Assembly (NCBI GenBank): GCA_023053545.1
Contig: JAKZAN010000002.1
Span: 5,378,375-5,442,374, forward strand
Reading direction: 5' to 3'
DNA: 64,000 nucleotides
Source: Lepidurus packardi
Taxonomy: Eukaryota > Arthropoda > Branchiopoda > Notostraca > Triopsidae
Part shown: piece after piece, positions 1 through 13,500 of the stretch
Position numbering within the stretch: the stretch's first letter is position 1
Layout: every line of letters starts with the position of its first letter
The notes under the pieces: model-generated
The model's database searches: none
What the model saw: the letters and a program-made list of their open reading frames with translations, nothing else
What the model was told of the DNA's origin: nothing
Made by a program: the position numbers and the translations under genes

Positions 1-2433
1 GATATGGGTAAGCCAACACGTCTCTATCATTAAAGCTCAGCCCTTTGACTAATTAGTACCTTTGTTCCCCACCAGGCCGTCATCTGCGCTTTGCTAACGG
101 TCTATATGTACGGGACCTTTTCTGGGACTTCAAATGGACCGGAACCCAGTCATAACCCCAATTCGGGACGTAGGCATTGCAAGATATCTCGTCGAACTCG
201 TCACTACGTAATCTTTGGGCTCTGCATTTCCATGATGCTCGTCAACCTGGTTAACTTGATCGTTACGGAACTGCTGGAGCGCCCAGCAGCAGAGCATAGA
301 AATGCAGAGAATTACTCGGAAGGCGTTTTCCACACAGGTTTAATGAAACAGTAAACGCCTTGCCGTCTGTTTTTCTAAAAACGCCTGGGTTTTTCTCATA
401 TTAGTTCGGCTCGCCTGCACAGGAATGACGGGTACTGCAATGGTGACAGGACTGTTGATTGCTGCCATCGTTTATTACATTTTCCTCAGAAATTCCAACA
501 CTCGCCCAAGCGCCCAAACTATCTTCGACTTGCCCCCAAAGGTAAAACATGCCAATAAACACAACGTAATCTTGAGCAACTTCCTAATTTTTAGCGAAAG
601 AATCACCAACGAAGCGGAGACTGGGTATTTCGCATGGAAGATGTAACGAACCTTGAACCTACTATAGGAAATAATTCCTCTAGTTATCATGACGCATTGA
701 TGGAAACAAGTAGCGAGCGAACGGCAACAATCCGACGTGCTCCGAGTCTATTGCTGTCCCTACCGGCGTCATCTGGAGTGACAGACCATTTGCGCAAGAA
801 AGGCGCAAGCTGGCGCAATTCACTGCGTTCGCATGGCACTCGGAAACCGACCAAAGCTAACATCCAACGCAGTCAAACCATGCGCGAATTCTCGCACAAT
901 AGCAGCGCAGCCAATGCAGCAGGACTCGCAGCAGGTTTGAGTAAAACTGTCAACTTTTCAGCGTCCACTTGCGATGTCAAGGCCGTCAAGCACGAAGGCT
1001 ATTACGTGAAATTATCTTCGAAATTCGACTATCCGGATTCCGAGCTGGGTTTTGTAGCAGATAACATCGAGAACAAAACTGTCACTTTTTCTCCTCTTCG
1101 TTCCCAGCTAATGTCGCCTCCCAACTCTTCCCGTCTTCCTTGTTTAGCCGAAGATCAAGCCTCAACAAACCTGACGCCCGAATCCATAAAAGTGGCAGTA
1201 AACCCTAAACAAGCACCTGAACGCATAGTACTTCGAGTGGAGAGCATGAAAAGCCCTTATCGCGATCCCATCCTGGAAGCTAAATGGGCAAGAGTGCGTC
1301 AGTGTGAAAGGACGTCGAGCAGTACCCAAACGGACTTGTCTTCCTTGGCTGGGAAACCCGGTATCGGTCGTGAACATGTCGTGACCCAGCGCAGCAGCAC
1401 GATCAAAAAGCGACCCGCTCCCAGCCGGCCCATTACTCCTCCACCAACGCAAATCGCCTACTCGACACCCATATTAGCTTTATCGGTGTCTGAACCGTCT
1501 TCGGATCTGACAGAAGAAGGTACACGGTCCCCGATCGACTCCTCTTCAGGATACAGTTCCCCGCACGACGAAAACCGGTCCAAGATGTCCACTCCGGAAC
1601 CTGCTGCAACCTTAATCGGGGACGGCGATAAACAACTAATGCATCGTTCGACAACAACTGCGTTACCACCCTTACCCGCAGAAGTCTTTTCTGTGGCTGA
1701 TGGAGTTACGGTCATAAAAATTGACACTGCTCACGACTCCACTTGGAACCGCGATTGTCATCAAACATACGACATTCCACGCAAACTATATCCTGCACCT
1801 GCAACGCATTCCACGCGATACCGGAGCGAAAACCTCGTGCCTCTCCCGCCACGTTCGCCACGTCGAAATGTCCCGAACTTTGCTGGAGACGGAGAGGTTG
1901 GAGAGTACCATCAACGCTCGCCACGATTTCAAGTACGCATAAAAACAAACCCGGCCGTCAGTCGCTCGGTGTCGTTCCAACACCAACGCAAGGCGCACTT
2001 TGCGAGTGAGCAGAGATACCATCTCCCCGGAATTCATCGCCCTTCTGCTGACCGTCTGCGCAACATCCAGGAAGAGCGACCTTTGAATCGAAAAGTTGGG
2101 AGGTCTTCTTCGGTATCTGTTGCGGTGGCAGAGATTGAACGACGTTTGGAATACCTGCGTACGCGTACCAGTGAAGGGAGTTCCTATGCAAACAGCCAGG
2201 CACTTTCGTCTCAGCAGAGTTCACTGGGGACGGATTCCAGCAGTCCAGAGACCAGTGTTTCCACGTCACATTACAACGAAGCAAATCGCTACGACAGAGA
2301 GACTCCGTCCCTAGGTCAAGATTTGGCAGAAGTCATCGACAACACTGAAACGTTGGCTTACCTTTCCGAATTGGAGCTCCTAGCTCGACATTGGCGATCC
2401 CAACTCCTCTACCGGGTAAGTCCCTCACTGTAA
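1..2433 (+). CDS. 3' part of a multi-pass membrane protein with a long cytoplasmic tail (possibly Tincar-like)
   Basis: The visible exons are 1-7, 76-337, 423-541 and 595 to about 2415 or 2433. They join in frame through GT-AG introns of 53-85 bp. The 5' part lies outside the window. The peptide shows three hydrophobic segments: around ICALLTVYMYG at the start, around VIFGLCISMMLVNLVNLIV, and around VTGLLIAAIVYYIFL. A hydrophilic tail of about 600 residues follows, rich in Ser, Thr, Pro and Arg, with poly-Ser stretches and a GYSSP motif. Several membrane passes followed by a long tail recall the eight-pass fly protein Tincar, which I believe lies near hedgehog in flies, but I could not confirm the family. 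The last codons are uncertain: CGG|GTAAGT at 2416 is a perfect donor, so the gene may splice onward; if unspliced it stops at 2431-2433. Confidence 0.6.
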
Positions 2434-2435
2434 AA

Positions 2436-2613
2436 GTAAACATAAAGTACACAGTACATGTATTACGTACTCTAACGACATCGGAATAAACTAAATAAAT
2501 ATGAAATAAAGTAATTAAACTCTAGTAAACATAAAGTACACAGTACATGTATTACGTACTCTAACGACATCGAAATAAACTAAATAAATATGAAATAAAG
2601 TAATTAAACTCTA
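2436..2613. repeat. Tandem duplication, 89-bp unit, two copies
   Basis: The units 2436-2524 and 2525-2613 are AT-rich and differ at about one base, so the duplication is recent. The array begins three bases after the possible stop codon of the upstream gene. Confidence 0.9.
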
Positions 2614-5600
2614 TTTAGTGTTAATAACACCAAAGAAATTAGATACAAATCATTTAAACGAAAGAAAGGACAGTTAAGACAAACTAAATAGTAAATTAAA
2701 TTAAACAAAATAGTAATCGTATATACATTTCAGAAGACTTTTGTAAAACTAATACAGCACAATAATACGGTACGTTAAATAAAAACGATATACAATTGTA
2801 AAACAACAAAATTAGAAAAGTTCAATGAAGTTAAAGAGATAATAAATGAAGTTAGAAGTTAGAAAAAGTTTATGAATTTAGAAGAGTTCCCGAATAAAAA
2901 TATGTATTAAAAATGCTAAAAAAATGCTATTAATTAACTACAAGAGACTAATCTGATTCCAATGTATTTAGCAATTGGACCTGCAGGCGAAAAGTCAGCG
3001 ATTCGTACAACTTGATACGGAAGACTCATTTGAATGCTAAGTATTCCAACCCATGTATTCCCTTATCGAAATGTAAATACGTTGATGGCCACAATAAAAG
3101 CATACTCATAAATTAGTTTCAATCATGAAAGCTTCTTTAGATCACTCCCAAGTTATTGTTTGTAAACTAAAGCTAGCTTAGCCCCCTCTTACGGAATTTT
3201 TGTCGAGGGGCTGGATCACTGGATTCTTCATGTCAAGAGCAGAGTAATTCATTGTTGGTTGTATTGTATTACAAAGGGCGGCGAAGCCCCTCCTCTGCAC
3301 AAAAACTAAATTGCTATGCGTTATTTACACAATGATTACTCCCTTTTTTTGGCTCTTCTGCACGGAATGAAGATAAAGGAATTGGGTTTAATAAAGAAGA
3401 CTTCACATCTGGGTCGCGTAAAGCTCCAACCCAAATCCAATGGCCCCCTCAAATGAATCTGTTTTTCCACCCGAAAACAGACTGATTTGCATGGCTTTCA
3501 CAAGCCGTTGGTATACAGCTTTGCCGACATTTCAGAAGGGGACCCCATGTTTTCCTTGTTTCTTTTCGTCTTGTTCTTCAACTTCTGGGGGTCTTTTAAT
3601 GAAAGCTTCAATGCCGGATGCCTTTGGCCTTGGCCAGCAGTCTCAAACTCTCCACTCCACATAGCCAGCAGAATCAGGATCAGCAGCACCCATAGCAATA
3701 CATAACTAGAAAAGAAAAAGGGGACCAAAAAGGAGAGAAAAAAAAAACTCGTTGATATTCTTTTTTAACTATTTAACATACATCGCTTTTTTCGGGGGGT
3801 TATATACCTCTTGTCTGGTCTGCTGAAGGGGATTTTCAAGTGCCGAGTGGCAAGACTAGCAAGCAGGGGCCAATGAGGCTGCTGAAGGTCTGTTCTGACC
3901 ACTTGATGGTCTTTCCTCCAATCCGTGTACCGGGATTCTTGTATAAATTCCCCATTACGATCCAGGTGGGAGAAGGCCGACCCTTTGCCTCGTAAACATC
4001 CAGACGATGACAAGGCTGGAATAACAATCTTACCGCCGAGCCACATTGTGTGCGCGCTCTCCTCCATTAAGCTCACACAGCCTATGCAAACTACTTTGCA
4101 TGGAAATGCTCGCTGAGGCGGTGTCCCTTACATCACTGCATGCAGAAGAAGTATATATATAAATATAGACGGATAACGCTTCACGAGGCATTAGGCTGGG
4201 AAAAGAAAAATGAGAATTAGAGGAGATCCCAAAATAATAATATCACCAGCTGATCCACCAGACAAAGACACCAGCTGATCCTTTTAACCCAGAAAAATTC
4301 CCCAAAGGAATGCGGTAGAAGAAAATGTCGAGCCCCATTTTCTTTTGTTTTTTGTCTCAAAGTTTCTAACTCGAAAGTTCCGTTAGAGAGTACTTAGAAT
4401 CTGTTGAAAATCACCTACTTTTTTTGTTTATGAGTCCATAGTCTGTGCAAAACCGTGTGACCGCGTGCATTCGTTTTGAAATCTTTCCTTATGCAAACGA
4501 CGCTTTTGCTCTTGTCATCCATTACACGTCCAGGTTTCTTTCCCAGGTGTGCCAAGAAAATGCGAGCAAAATCTCTGGGCTTCTTTTACTATGTACCAGC
4601 AACAGGTTTCTCTTTCACCGTCTGGGAACACTCCAACTTTGGCGTTTGGCATTTCACCTTGCAGTTAATATACCCATCGATACATCGTATAAGGTGAACA
4701 GCTTCAAAAGAAAAATTAATAACAATAATAAATAACTAAATACACACACAAGAAGTACAAAAAGCTCGAAGAATTACAAAAAAAAACCTCATGAGCTTTT
4801 TCAAAACAATCAAGCATTAGCGATAAATAAACCTGAGCCGAATGAATCGTTGTAGCTCACGTCACGTATCATTTATCCCTCTTTTTTGGCTGATGGTATT
4901 ATCTGTGGGTCCTCTTGGCTGCGCTGTAAATACATAAGCAATCCAAAACAGCGGGGTCGGGGCAATACCTGATTTCCATCATGTTGTCTAACGCATCCGT
5001 GCAATGCATCATTGCGTACAGCGTTGCCAGACTCGCTTGGGCAAAACCGGTACACGCCAATTCGCCCATCTTCGCCAAACCAAAAAGACATTCTCCCATG
5101 TCTAGTGCAGGTGTTGCGGCAAACGTTTGCGCCCAAAACGCACCTGGGGGAAATGCAGAACAAGGAGACAGAACGACACGTAATTAATGAGTCCTTTGAG
5201 CACAATGTTAATGTCCAACCACGTCTACAACGACGCCAACCAAATAAAGTTCCAAACTGAAATGAAAATTCAAAACAAAATCAATTGAAATTAAATTTGA
5301 AAAGAAGACAAGAGACGTAGACGGGGGTTTCTGGAAACAACGTCGCTTTTTATTTTTTTAAGGGCTATTATTCATTTTCATTAGGGGCGTGCACTGGATA
5401 TGGATCTAATTTGAAATCTCAGTTTTTATCTTTTGCACACTGTTCGTTTGGGACACCACAAGGCTCTTTGTTCCTTGTTTTATTTGTTTTTTTACACATA
5501 AAAATCAAACCCGAAATGTCTGGTTCAAAATTATTCCTTGCGCCTGATGACGGTCGCTCTCGGAAGCACGGAAATGAGGCTGAATTGTTTTACACCCTAT

Positions 5601-6643
5601 GCATGATGTCACACACATAGATATATATGTATATAAAAAAATAGGGGGAGACACAAAGTTCGACATAAAATGTCCACGGTTATGAGCTATATTTATAACT
5701 GCATGCATTGTTAATACCAATGTGACAATGCAAGGTTTAGCTCCAAGGGAGGGGGAACAAACAATAGACAATGATTCCGTCACGATTTGGTTTTTGCCTT
5801 GGCGATGTCATTTTTTTGTAAAAGAAAAAAAGTTTCACATTTCCACTTCCTTCCTTCCCCCAGAACAAATTTACATCAGTCTTATTTACATTCTTATGCA
5901 TGTGTTCTTTGCTTTTCTCCCCAAGCATTTCTTTCTGTACACGGGACCAAAAAACCCAAACAAAAAACTTTGTATAAAGAAACGGGAGCAAAAGAGAGCA
6001 TAGCTATCATAGCCCAGCATAAATTACTTCACTGTACAATTATACAGATGACAAGTACAAGCTAATACTATGATTATCCACGGAGAATTTTACCTTATTT
6101 ATGGGGAGAACCGAGAGAGAATTTTGAAAAGGAAGAAAGATGGAAAAATAACAAAAATATGCTTCGCGGTTCAAAAGATTTCGAGTAGAGTAGTTCGCGA
6201 TTCGTAATGGCTACAACTATGGCACACAAATCATATGATACGATCATAATTCTGAATGTCCATATGTTCGTTGTGGGAAGCCCCAAAACAGGTTAAAAAA
6301 ATGCATAATAGAAAATGGGATGATGAGAAAAAAAAAATGGAATGTCACGATTAACTTTTTTCTTTGTTGTTGTTGTTAGAAAAAAAAACTGGTGTGGCAC
6401 TTTTGCACAGTTCCAAAAACTGACGACTTTCTTTCCTTTTCAAAAAATAAAAAAGGATGTAATATTACAAAAGCTTTTTCAACGCCATAAGAAAGGTCGA
6501 TTCACATGATTGGTTCATTTTTCTTGTCCTAATCCTCCTTCTGGGGGCTGGGTATACACGAATAAGGATAAGAAGGAAAGCAAAAAAAAAAAAAAGTCTT
6601 TTTGGTTGTTTCGTTAAGCAATTCTTGGCAAAGAACTCCTTTT
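2614..6643. other. Intergenic, no supported gene
   Basis: This region separates the plus-strand membrane protein gene from the 3' end of hedgehog on the minus strand. 2614-3120 is very AT-rich. 3120-6643 is mixed sequence with many A/T runs. The open frames here, up to 110 codons, look unlike known proteins and lack consistent codon pattern. The part nearest 6643 must include the hedgehog 3' UTR, but I cannot place its polyadenylation site. Confidence 0.5.
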
Positions 6644-7572
6644 TCAACTGTACACCAAGTGTCCCGGTAAGACCCATTGGGCTAATCGGTAGAGCATTCT
6701 GGCGTACCAATGAATCCCTATGGGTAGAGCAGTACTGGGCGAAGCCGTAGTAGTGGGGGTACTTTGACTCCGCGTACTGCTGGCAAGTGCTGGGCTTGCG
6801 GCTGTGGTCATCGTCTGAGTCGCAGGTGTTCTCCACCAATGTAAATGGTGCTTGATGGACCTGAAGAGATGCAGCATGCTTTGCTGCAAGTTAATGAAAG
6901 CTCTCACAGGGGCGAAGGCTGAATGAGCAATGTGCTGATCATCGATGATGGCGTAACACGAGGCCACCACGTCGTCCACTACGAGGGTACCTTCACGCGT
7001 GAGAGGTGCGAAAACGCCCTTCGCCACGACCGTGCTCACCCGGAGTACCTTGCGAGGCATGGGTTCTCCGGCTGCAGTACCACCTGCGTCACTGTCATTC
7101 CCAGGGCTGCTGGCGGCTGAAGTGTCGGCGACTAACACCCAATCCCCCTCAGCGATCTTGTACGCAAACGAAGGCTTGGCCAATCGCCGAACTTGCTCTA
7201 ATGTGCGGTTTGCCAGCCGCGCTTGCCACGCAACATCCGCATCCCCGTCCAGGATTTCGTTCTCCATCTCTTCCTCCGTGCCGTTCAGAGTATCCTCGGA
7301 CTCGGCTGCTGACACGCTATGAATCAGATGACTGGGCGTTAACGTGACGCGCTTATGGTCCTCGGTTTCAATCACCACGAACTGACGCTCTTCATCCGGG
7401 TCCCGGTCAAGAAACAAAAGCACTTCGCTGTACGCCAAATGACCCGTGCTGTTCACGGATAACAAGCGATCGCCGATCCGGACTTGAGACACGGGGATCC
7501 GTTCGCCTTCCTCAGTCGTTACCAGACTGTCCGGAGGGAAACACCCACCCTGGCGAGCCGCTTGTGAAGATT
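6644..7572 (-). CDS. hh: hedgehog exon 3: Hint autoprocessing domain
   Basis: This exon encodes residues 253-561. It begins in phase 1 and reads through a short linker into [10 protein letters not shown], the self-cleavage site (Gly262/Cys263). The Hint domain contains the catalytic TPSHLIH block (T331xxH334) and a late VVASCYA block holding the conserved Cys. The sterol-recognition part follows, with a low-complexity Ser/Thr/Pro stretch (about residues 490-535). The protein ends GHLVYS. All residues needed for processing that I can identify are present. Confidence 0.95.
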
Positions 7573-10500
7573 CTATAAATACAAACCAAAATGAAACGAT
7601 TATTAAAGGAAATTTTTATTAAATTACAAGAAATAACGGACCATTGGTATTGAAAGTAAACATGGAAGTAAAAACAGCATTTTCAGTAGGGAAAATTAGC
7701 TCCCCATCTGGAGAAACACGAGACGGAGGGTCCAAACAAAAGAAAAAAATAAATATCCAGAATTTGTCTGTCGAGGACTTTTAAAGCAGAAAATAGCGTG
7801 GCGAACACGGTTTGTAACCTTCCTTTTCTTACAGTTTAAAGAACCTTTTGGCGTTTCTAGAACTAAATTACATTCCTTTGCGTGCAGAGGTATCCCTTCT
7901 TTTTCTTTTTTTTTTTCTCCAACTTCTTTTGTAAAGTCGAGGAGTATCAATTGACTTATGGAGCGATTTTCAGGAAGGAACACAAAAAGAAGAGGAAATC
8001 AACCCCTCAATTCTGAAAAGGTGTTTCTGTGGGAGAAAGGAAAGCGAGAAGGGAAAATCTATTAAGGTAAAAGATAATTCAGGAAAAAAAAAGGGGCTCA
8101 GCAGAAAATTTTTGGTGTGGTCTTGACCCCCCACTCGGTTTCCGCGTGTGGCAAGCCGCTAGCATAGCATTAGTCAGACACCCTACATTTGTTAGTCAAT
8201 TATCTTGATAACAAACGAGCCGGGAAATGGATGAGAAGGGATTTTTCCTCTTGTTGACACGGCACCACCGGTCCCTTACTCTTCTTTTGGAAAGCCCAAA
8301 CCAACCAAAAAAAAGCCCTTTGTAATCATAACCCCGCAGCCATGTAATCAAAAAGGTCGTGCCAAATTCACGCGGTCTTTTCTCTTACTCTACTCCTCCC
8401 CAAACAAAAGAAAGACCTAGAAAGAACACATAGAAAAAAAACACTTGGAATTTGCAGCAACTTATCCTCGCGCCCCGTGAAACAGGAGAGAAAAAATTGA
8501 TTAAAATTCATTCTTGCACCCGACATTGACAAAGTACACAGACACACCAGCCGTCCTTAAATTAGCGAAAACTTATCATCCCTGAACCTTTTTTTCTATG
8601 TTGTTGTTGTGCGTTTCCCTTTGTCGCCTAGCAAAGCATAGGAGCCGCTGAGGCTGCTGCCGTTTCCCTGTCAAGCTTTCCCTTTCGGCCGGCAGAGCGC
8701 CAAAAGGGACAAACCTTCCTTCCGAACTTGGTCAAAGGAAATAATGGCAACACGATAAATAAAAAGAATCAAAGGAAAGAAATAAAAAAAAGCCGAGCAA
8801 CAAGACTAGCTTTTGTTGTGGCACTTGTATTATCTCTTGCTGTCACAATGTAAAACTTGTCCTCCTCTTGCTTATACCATTTGACTTGCTCGGAAAAGCG
8901 GGGCGCAGCCAAAGAAAAGAAGAAGGTTTAGCCCATACATACACATTTTGCACCCGCTTTGGCTTTAACCCGACCTATTGAGCGACCAGTGATCCGTACT
9001 GACGACTTGTCACACCAATGTCCAAGCTGGTCGTTGACAAGCGACCGCCACCACGGGGAGTCGTTCCTCCCCCCCCCCCCCCCCCCCCCCCCCCCCGTCT
9101 CCAGGTACGAGAGGAAGGCGACAGTTTTCGTTTAAAAGGCTTCGGGTATCTACAGAACAGCTTCACGAATGAAGGGCGCAAGCAAGAGAGAGAGAAAAGA
9201 GAGAAGAGAGATCCCGAAATGTTTCTTCCACTGGGCTTCAGGTATAATGGGTCACACGCTGCAGGTAATACAACAGACAATAACGTGTGTTATGTTGCTT
9301 GTCGTTGGAGATACCGATACTCTATGGCCATATGGAGAAAAATAACGAGTTATGCATGCCTTTGCCTTCTCCTGCCTTCGTTTGCTCCCTTGTGCCAACC
9401 ATGTGCAACTGACTGGAAAGATCAACGCATCTCGACAAGGTCCCAAAGCGCCTACAAATATTTGTAAACTATGCCAAGTACTATATACTCGATCTTCCCA
9501 TCCTACCCCCAACCCCCATTCCTCTGTTTTTCCTTTTGATTTACAGAATACGATTTCGTTCCACTTTTCTTATCCGATTCCTCGTTGGTTTCGACAAATT
9601 CCAATCGATTCCAACACTTCATCTTAATTTGGTTTAGGTTTACTGTTTATTCAGTCCCTTTTAAGTGATTTTACAGTTTCATTTTATTTTACTTGAGTCT
9701 GGGTCATTTTATTCAATTTACTCCAATAAATTGTCTACATTTAAACAAATTTTCAATAAATTTATTGAATTTCCTGTCGATTTCGTTTGGTTTTACTTTT
9801 ATTTAGTTTTATTTTGTTCTCTTTTAAGTTTTATTTGATTTTTACTTGATTTTTGGGTCATTCTATTGAATGTACTTAAATAAATTGTCGTAATGTCGAT
9901 GAATGGATTCGATTTCGATGAATTTTTCAATCAATTTTCATCAATTTACTGTTAATTCGATTTGGTTTACTTTCTATTTGGCTCCTTTTCAGTTTTATTT
10001 AGTTTCTTTCGCAGTTTTATTTCATTGTACTTGATTTTGGGCCATTCTATTGAATTTACTTAAATAAATTGTCCAGATTTCGACCAATTCCAATCATTTT
10101 TTTAATTTCCTTCTATTTTCTGCAAATGTTCCTTTAGTTCCTTTTTATTTCAGTTTAGTTTATTTGCAGTTTTAGTGGATTTTGACTTGCTTTTGGGTCA
10201 TTTTTACTTCATTTTTATTTTACGTTTTTATTTAATTTTATTGGATTTCGCAGGTTTTTGTTTATCTTAGCTGTCAACCGTTTCTTAACCAAAAGCTTAG
10301 GGATTACAGAGTCCCTTTCTTTCCTCTCTTGGCTCTTTCTTGCTTTTACAAACTATGCCACCCTGTTGTCCACCCCCTGGTGATGCACACCTGAGGGTGG
10401 CGAGGGGTTGGGGGGTTGAGGGGGGCAAGATTTTTCTTCCACCCAAGAACCCCTACTAGGCTCTAGATTGGAAGGAAAACGCGCCGACATCCACGCATCT

Positions 10501-13500
10501 CGGGCCAGGAAATCAAAAATCTCCCTAGCCGTTAATCCTTCTAATACTCTTAGCGAATCTAATGTCTATTGAAAAGAAGGGGGGTGAAAAATAAAAAAAA
10601 ATAAAAAATCATGGAAGGCGCAGTTCGGACCTCGTATTTTACACATACTTTTGGGGCTGGTCTCATCGCAATAACGATCTAATAAAAAAAAAAAGTGCGA
10701 AAGTAAATTACTTCCAGTAGGCCCTACGGCGCAGGTGCGCTTTTTAGACGCTTTTTTTTATTATAACAGCCAGCCCCCAACAATGAATAAAAAAGGGGGA
10801 ATAAAAAAAAAAGTTTCCGAAAAGAAGGCGAGCTAACAAATCTGTCAACAGGACTATAATCAAGCGACATTATCCGCTTGGGTTAACAATGCTTCCCAAG
10901 TTTTATGATCTAGCGCTCTCATCATCATCATCCGCTCTGGCATAATTTTTCCGCAACCCAAAAGTTTCACGTTAAGGTGCTAGAAAAGTGTTTCTGAAGC
11001 TCCCGACAACACTCGTTTGAACAACTTTTGCAGATCGCTTTCTCAATGCGATCCTAAATCATAGCGTGCACCCATTATGCCATTATGCAACTGATGTGAG
11101 ATGCGTATTGCCAATCACAAACTTGGAACCCGTTTGCTCAACCACTTATGTTGAAACAATTCAATAACATTACTACATTTCTAACATTCGGGAAAAGTTA
11201 GAGAAGGAGGAAAAGTTACAATTCAATAACATTACTACATTTCTAACATTTGGGAAAAGTTAGAGAAGTTAGAGACAGAGAAAAGTTAGAGAAGTTAGAG
11301 AAGAAAAAGTTAGAGAAGGAGGAAAAGTTACAATTAAATAACATTACTACATTTTTAACATTCGGGAAAAGTTAGAGAAGTTAGAGAAAAATTAGAAAAG
11401 TTAGAGAAAAGTTAGAGAAGTTAGAGAAGGAAAAGTTAGAGAAGGAGGAAAAGTTAAAGAAGACCCCCGTCTTCTCAAAAAATGTTCAAATGTAAAGTTT
11501 ACTAAGTTGAAATTGTCTTTAAACCCTCCGTTCTTGCAACAACTTGAAGTCCATGCTAAAGAAAACCAACAAAAACCCGAGTTTTCCTTAGATTCTTCGT
11601 TTGCGTCTAAAAAAATGTTAAAAATTGACATTTCAGATTCTTAGGAACCAAATTTATCAATTTCAGATGCGGATAAAAGCAAGATGCATTCTTTTAGAGT
11701 TGACTGCTTGGGTCGAGACAGATTTGACGTCTTTTGAGACATCTTTGGGGGGAAAAGACGGTGAGGAAAGGGAGGGAGAAAACAAGGCAGACGATGGAAT
11801 GCTGCTTTGCTTCCAAAAGGCGGCAAAGAGGAGCAAAAGTTTTCCTTGGGAGGAAGTTTGTGGGTGCCAGCTAAAAGTTTTCAATTTTAAAAGCTAAGAA
11901 GCTCTCTCTCTCTATCTCTCTTTCTCTCTATCGCTCGCGATGCATAGAAGCAGCATGGGCAAAAGCTTAAAAGCCATGCCACGCCACGCCACGCCACGCC
12001 ATGCCAGCAGCACCCCGCGTCCCGTCCGTAAGAAGGTAATCAGACAAGGAGGAGAAGGGAGAGGGAAGCAAGGGAAAGAAGGGAGACCTCCGGCGAGGAG
12101 GTATGGCATGACATGGCATGGCATGGCGCATACCTCAAGCACCTTCAGCACCTTTTGGTACTATTATAGTGTTGGGTGCTCTCTTAAAAGCCCCGACGAG
12201 CCTGCCTGCAAGGCTCTCGCTCTCTCTCTGTATCTCTTTCTCTCTCTACACCATCACCACAAGTCACCCAAAAGCCAAAAACACAGGTAGACGACGAAAA
12301 GCCCTGTAGGTGCTGGTGTGGATGTGTGTTGTGTGTGTGTGTGGTGGCGAGAGCCCCGAGAGGGAGACAAGAGGAGGAAGGGAACATGGCATCTTCCCGA
12401 TGCCCCTTCTTCGGGTACAAAAATGGGCACCCAAGAGTCTGCCCCAAACCTAAAACCCAAACGGCACCCATAGCTACGCCGGTGAAATCCAACCAAAACG
12501 AACAAATGCGGTCTCGATTCTCTCGCACTACACGAAATAACGGTGCCAGCCGAAGCTGCGTGATATTTTAGCCTCAAAAAGCTTGAAATTGAATGGCCTC
12601 AATGCCATATACACATCACTGTCTCGTATCACCATATGCATCCACCCTCCTTACCCCCCACCCTTTACAGCAACAGCAAAGTCACAAAACAGCTAATAAA
12701 TACACAGAAGCCATGTAAATCACGACCGGGAGGTCAAAATTCTAAGGTTTCTTATTATTCGCGCAACCGAAAAAGTTAAAAAAAATAAATAAAGAAAAAA
12801 GTTACAAAAAAAAAGAAAAAAATTACTGATAGCGGCTTTTCTGGTTTGGGAGAGTTGAGAAACCTGAACCTCTCCAAAGTCCGAAAACCAAAACCGTCCA
12901 CGAAACAAGTTTTTAATATAATTTTCCGAAAAGGAATTTTGAGCCAACATGGGAAGAGGGGGGTCTTCTTCCTCTTTGTGGTCGCGATATGTCGCCTCAA
13001 AGCTCCTGGAAGATTCCCAAAGCTTTCCAAAGTCAAAAAGGGAGGGGCTGTTTGTACTTGATCTGATTTGCTAAATAAGCTTTTCTATATTTAAAACCCC
13101 ATAAGCTTGTCTTGTACCGATACTCGGGAGCTATGATGGGCCATCAAGATGTAGGGGGGGGGCTAAAGATTCAAGATTGTATATACAGGTGATGTTCGGA
13201 CTATACAAGGTCCACGGTCCACAGACAAGGAGATCCACATCTCGCCAAAATGAGCGGAAAGAATGCAAGAAAATTGTGTATATGTGAGACAGAAAAGGCG
13301 CAGAACGAGAGAGAAGGGGGGGCCCCTTTATACGCATCTTTAACATTCAAAAGATTATTATGAGCTATGGTATTGTGGTATAAATGACTTCTAATGTGGC
13401 ATGTCTAATAACGGAGCACCACAGCAACAGGAATTGCAAAAGAGTTCTCTCGGTGTATGCCGTTTTTCCCCTTTCAGCTCATTTCGCCCGATAAGCTCCG

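Noticed and set aside
4873..5205. 110-codon minus-strand frame with several Cys, in the spacer downstream of hedgehog
   Set aside because: No splice context, no recognised motif and overlapping open frames on both strands. Possibly coding, but not supportable.
6923..7347. Plus-strand open frames of 65-113 codons
   Set aside because: They are antisense to hedgehog exon 3.
9018..9467. 149-codon frame with a poly-Pro stretch in hedgehog intron 2
   Set aside because: The Pro run comes from the 28-C homopolymer. The rest shows no family motif and the frame depends on the exact length of the run.
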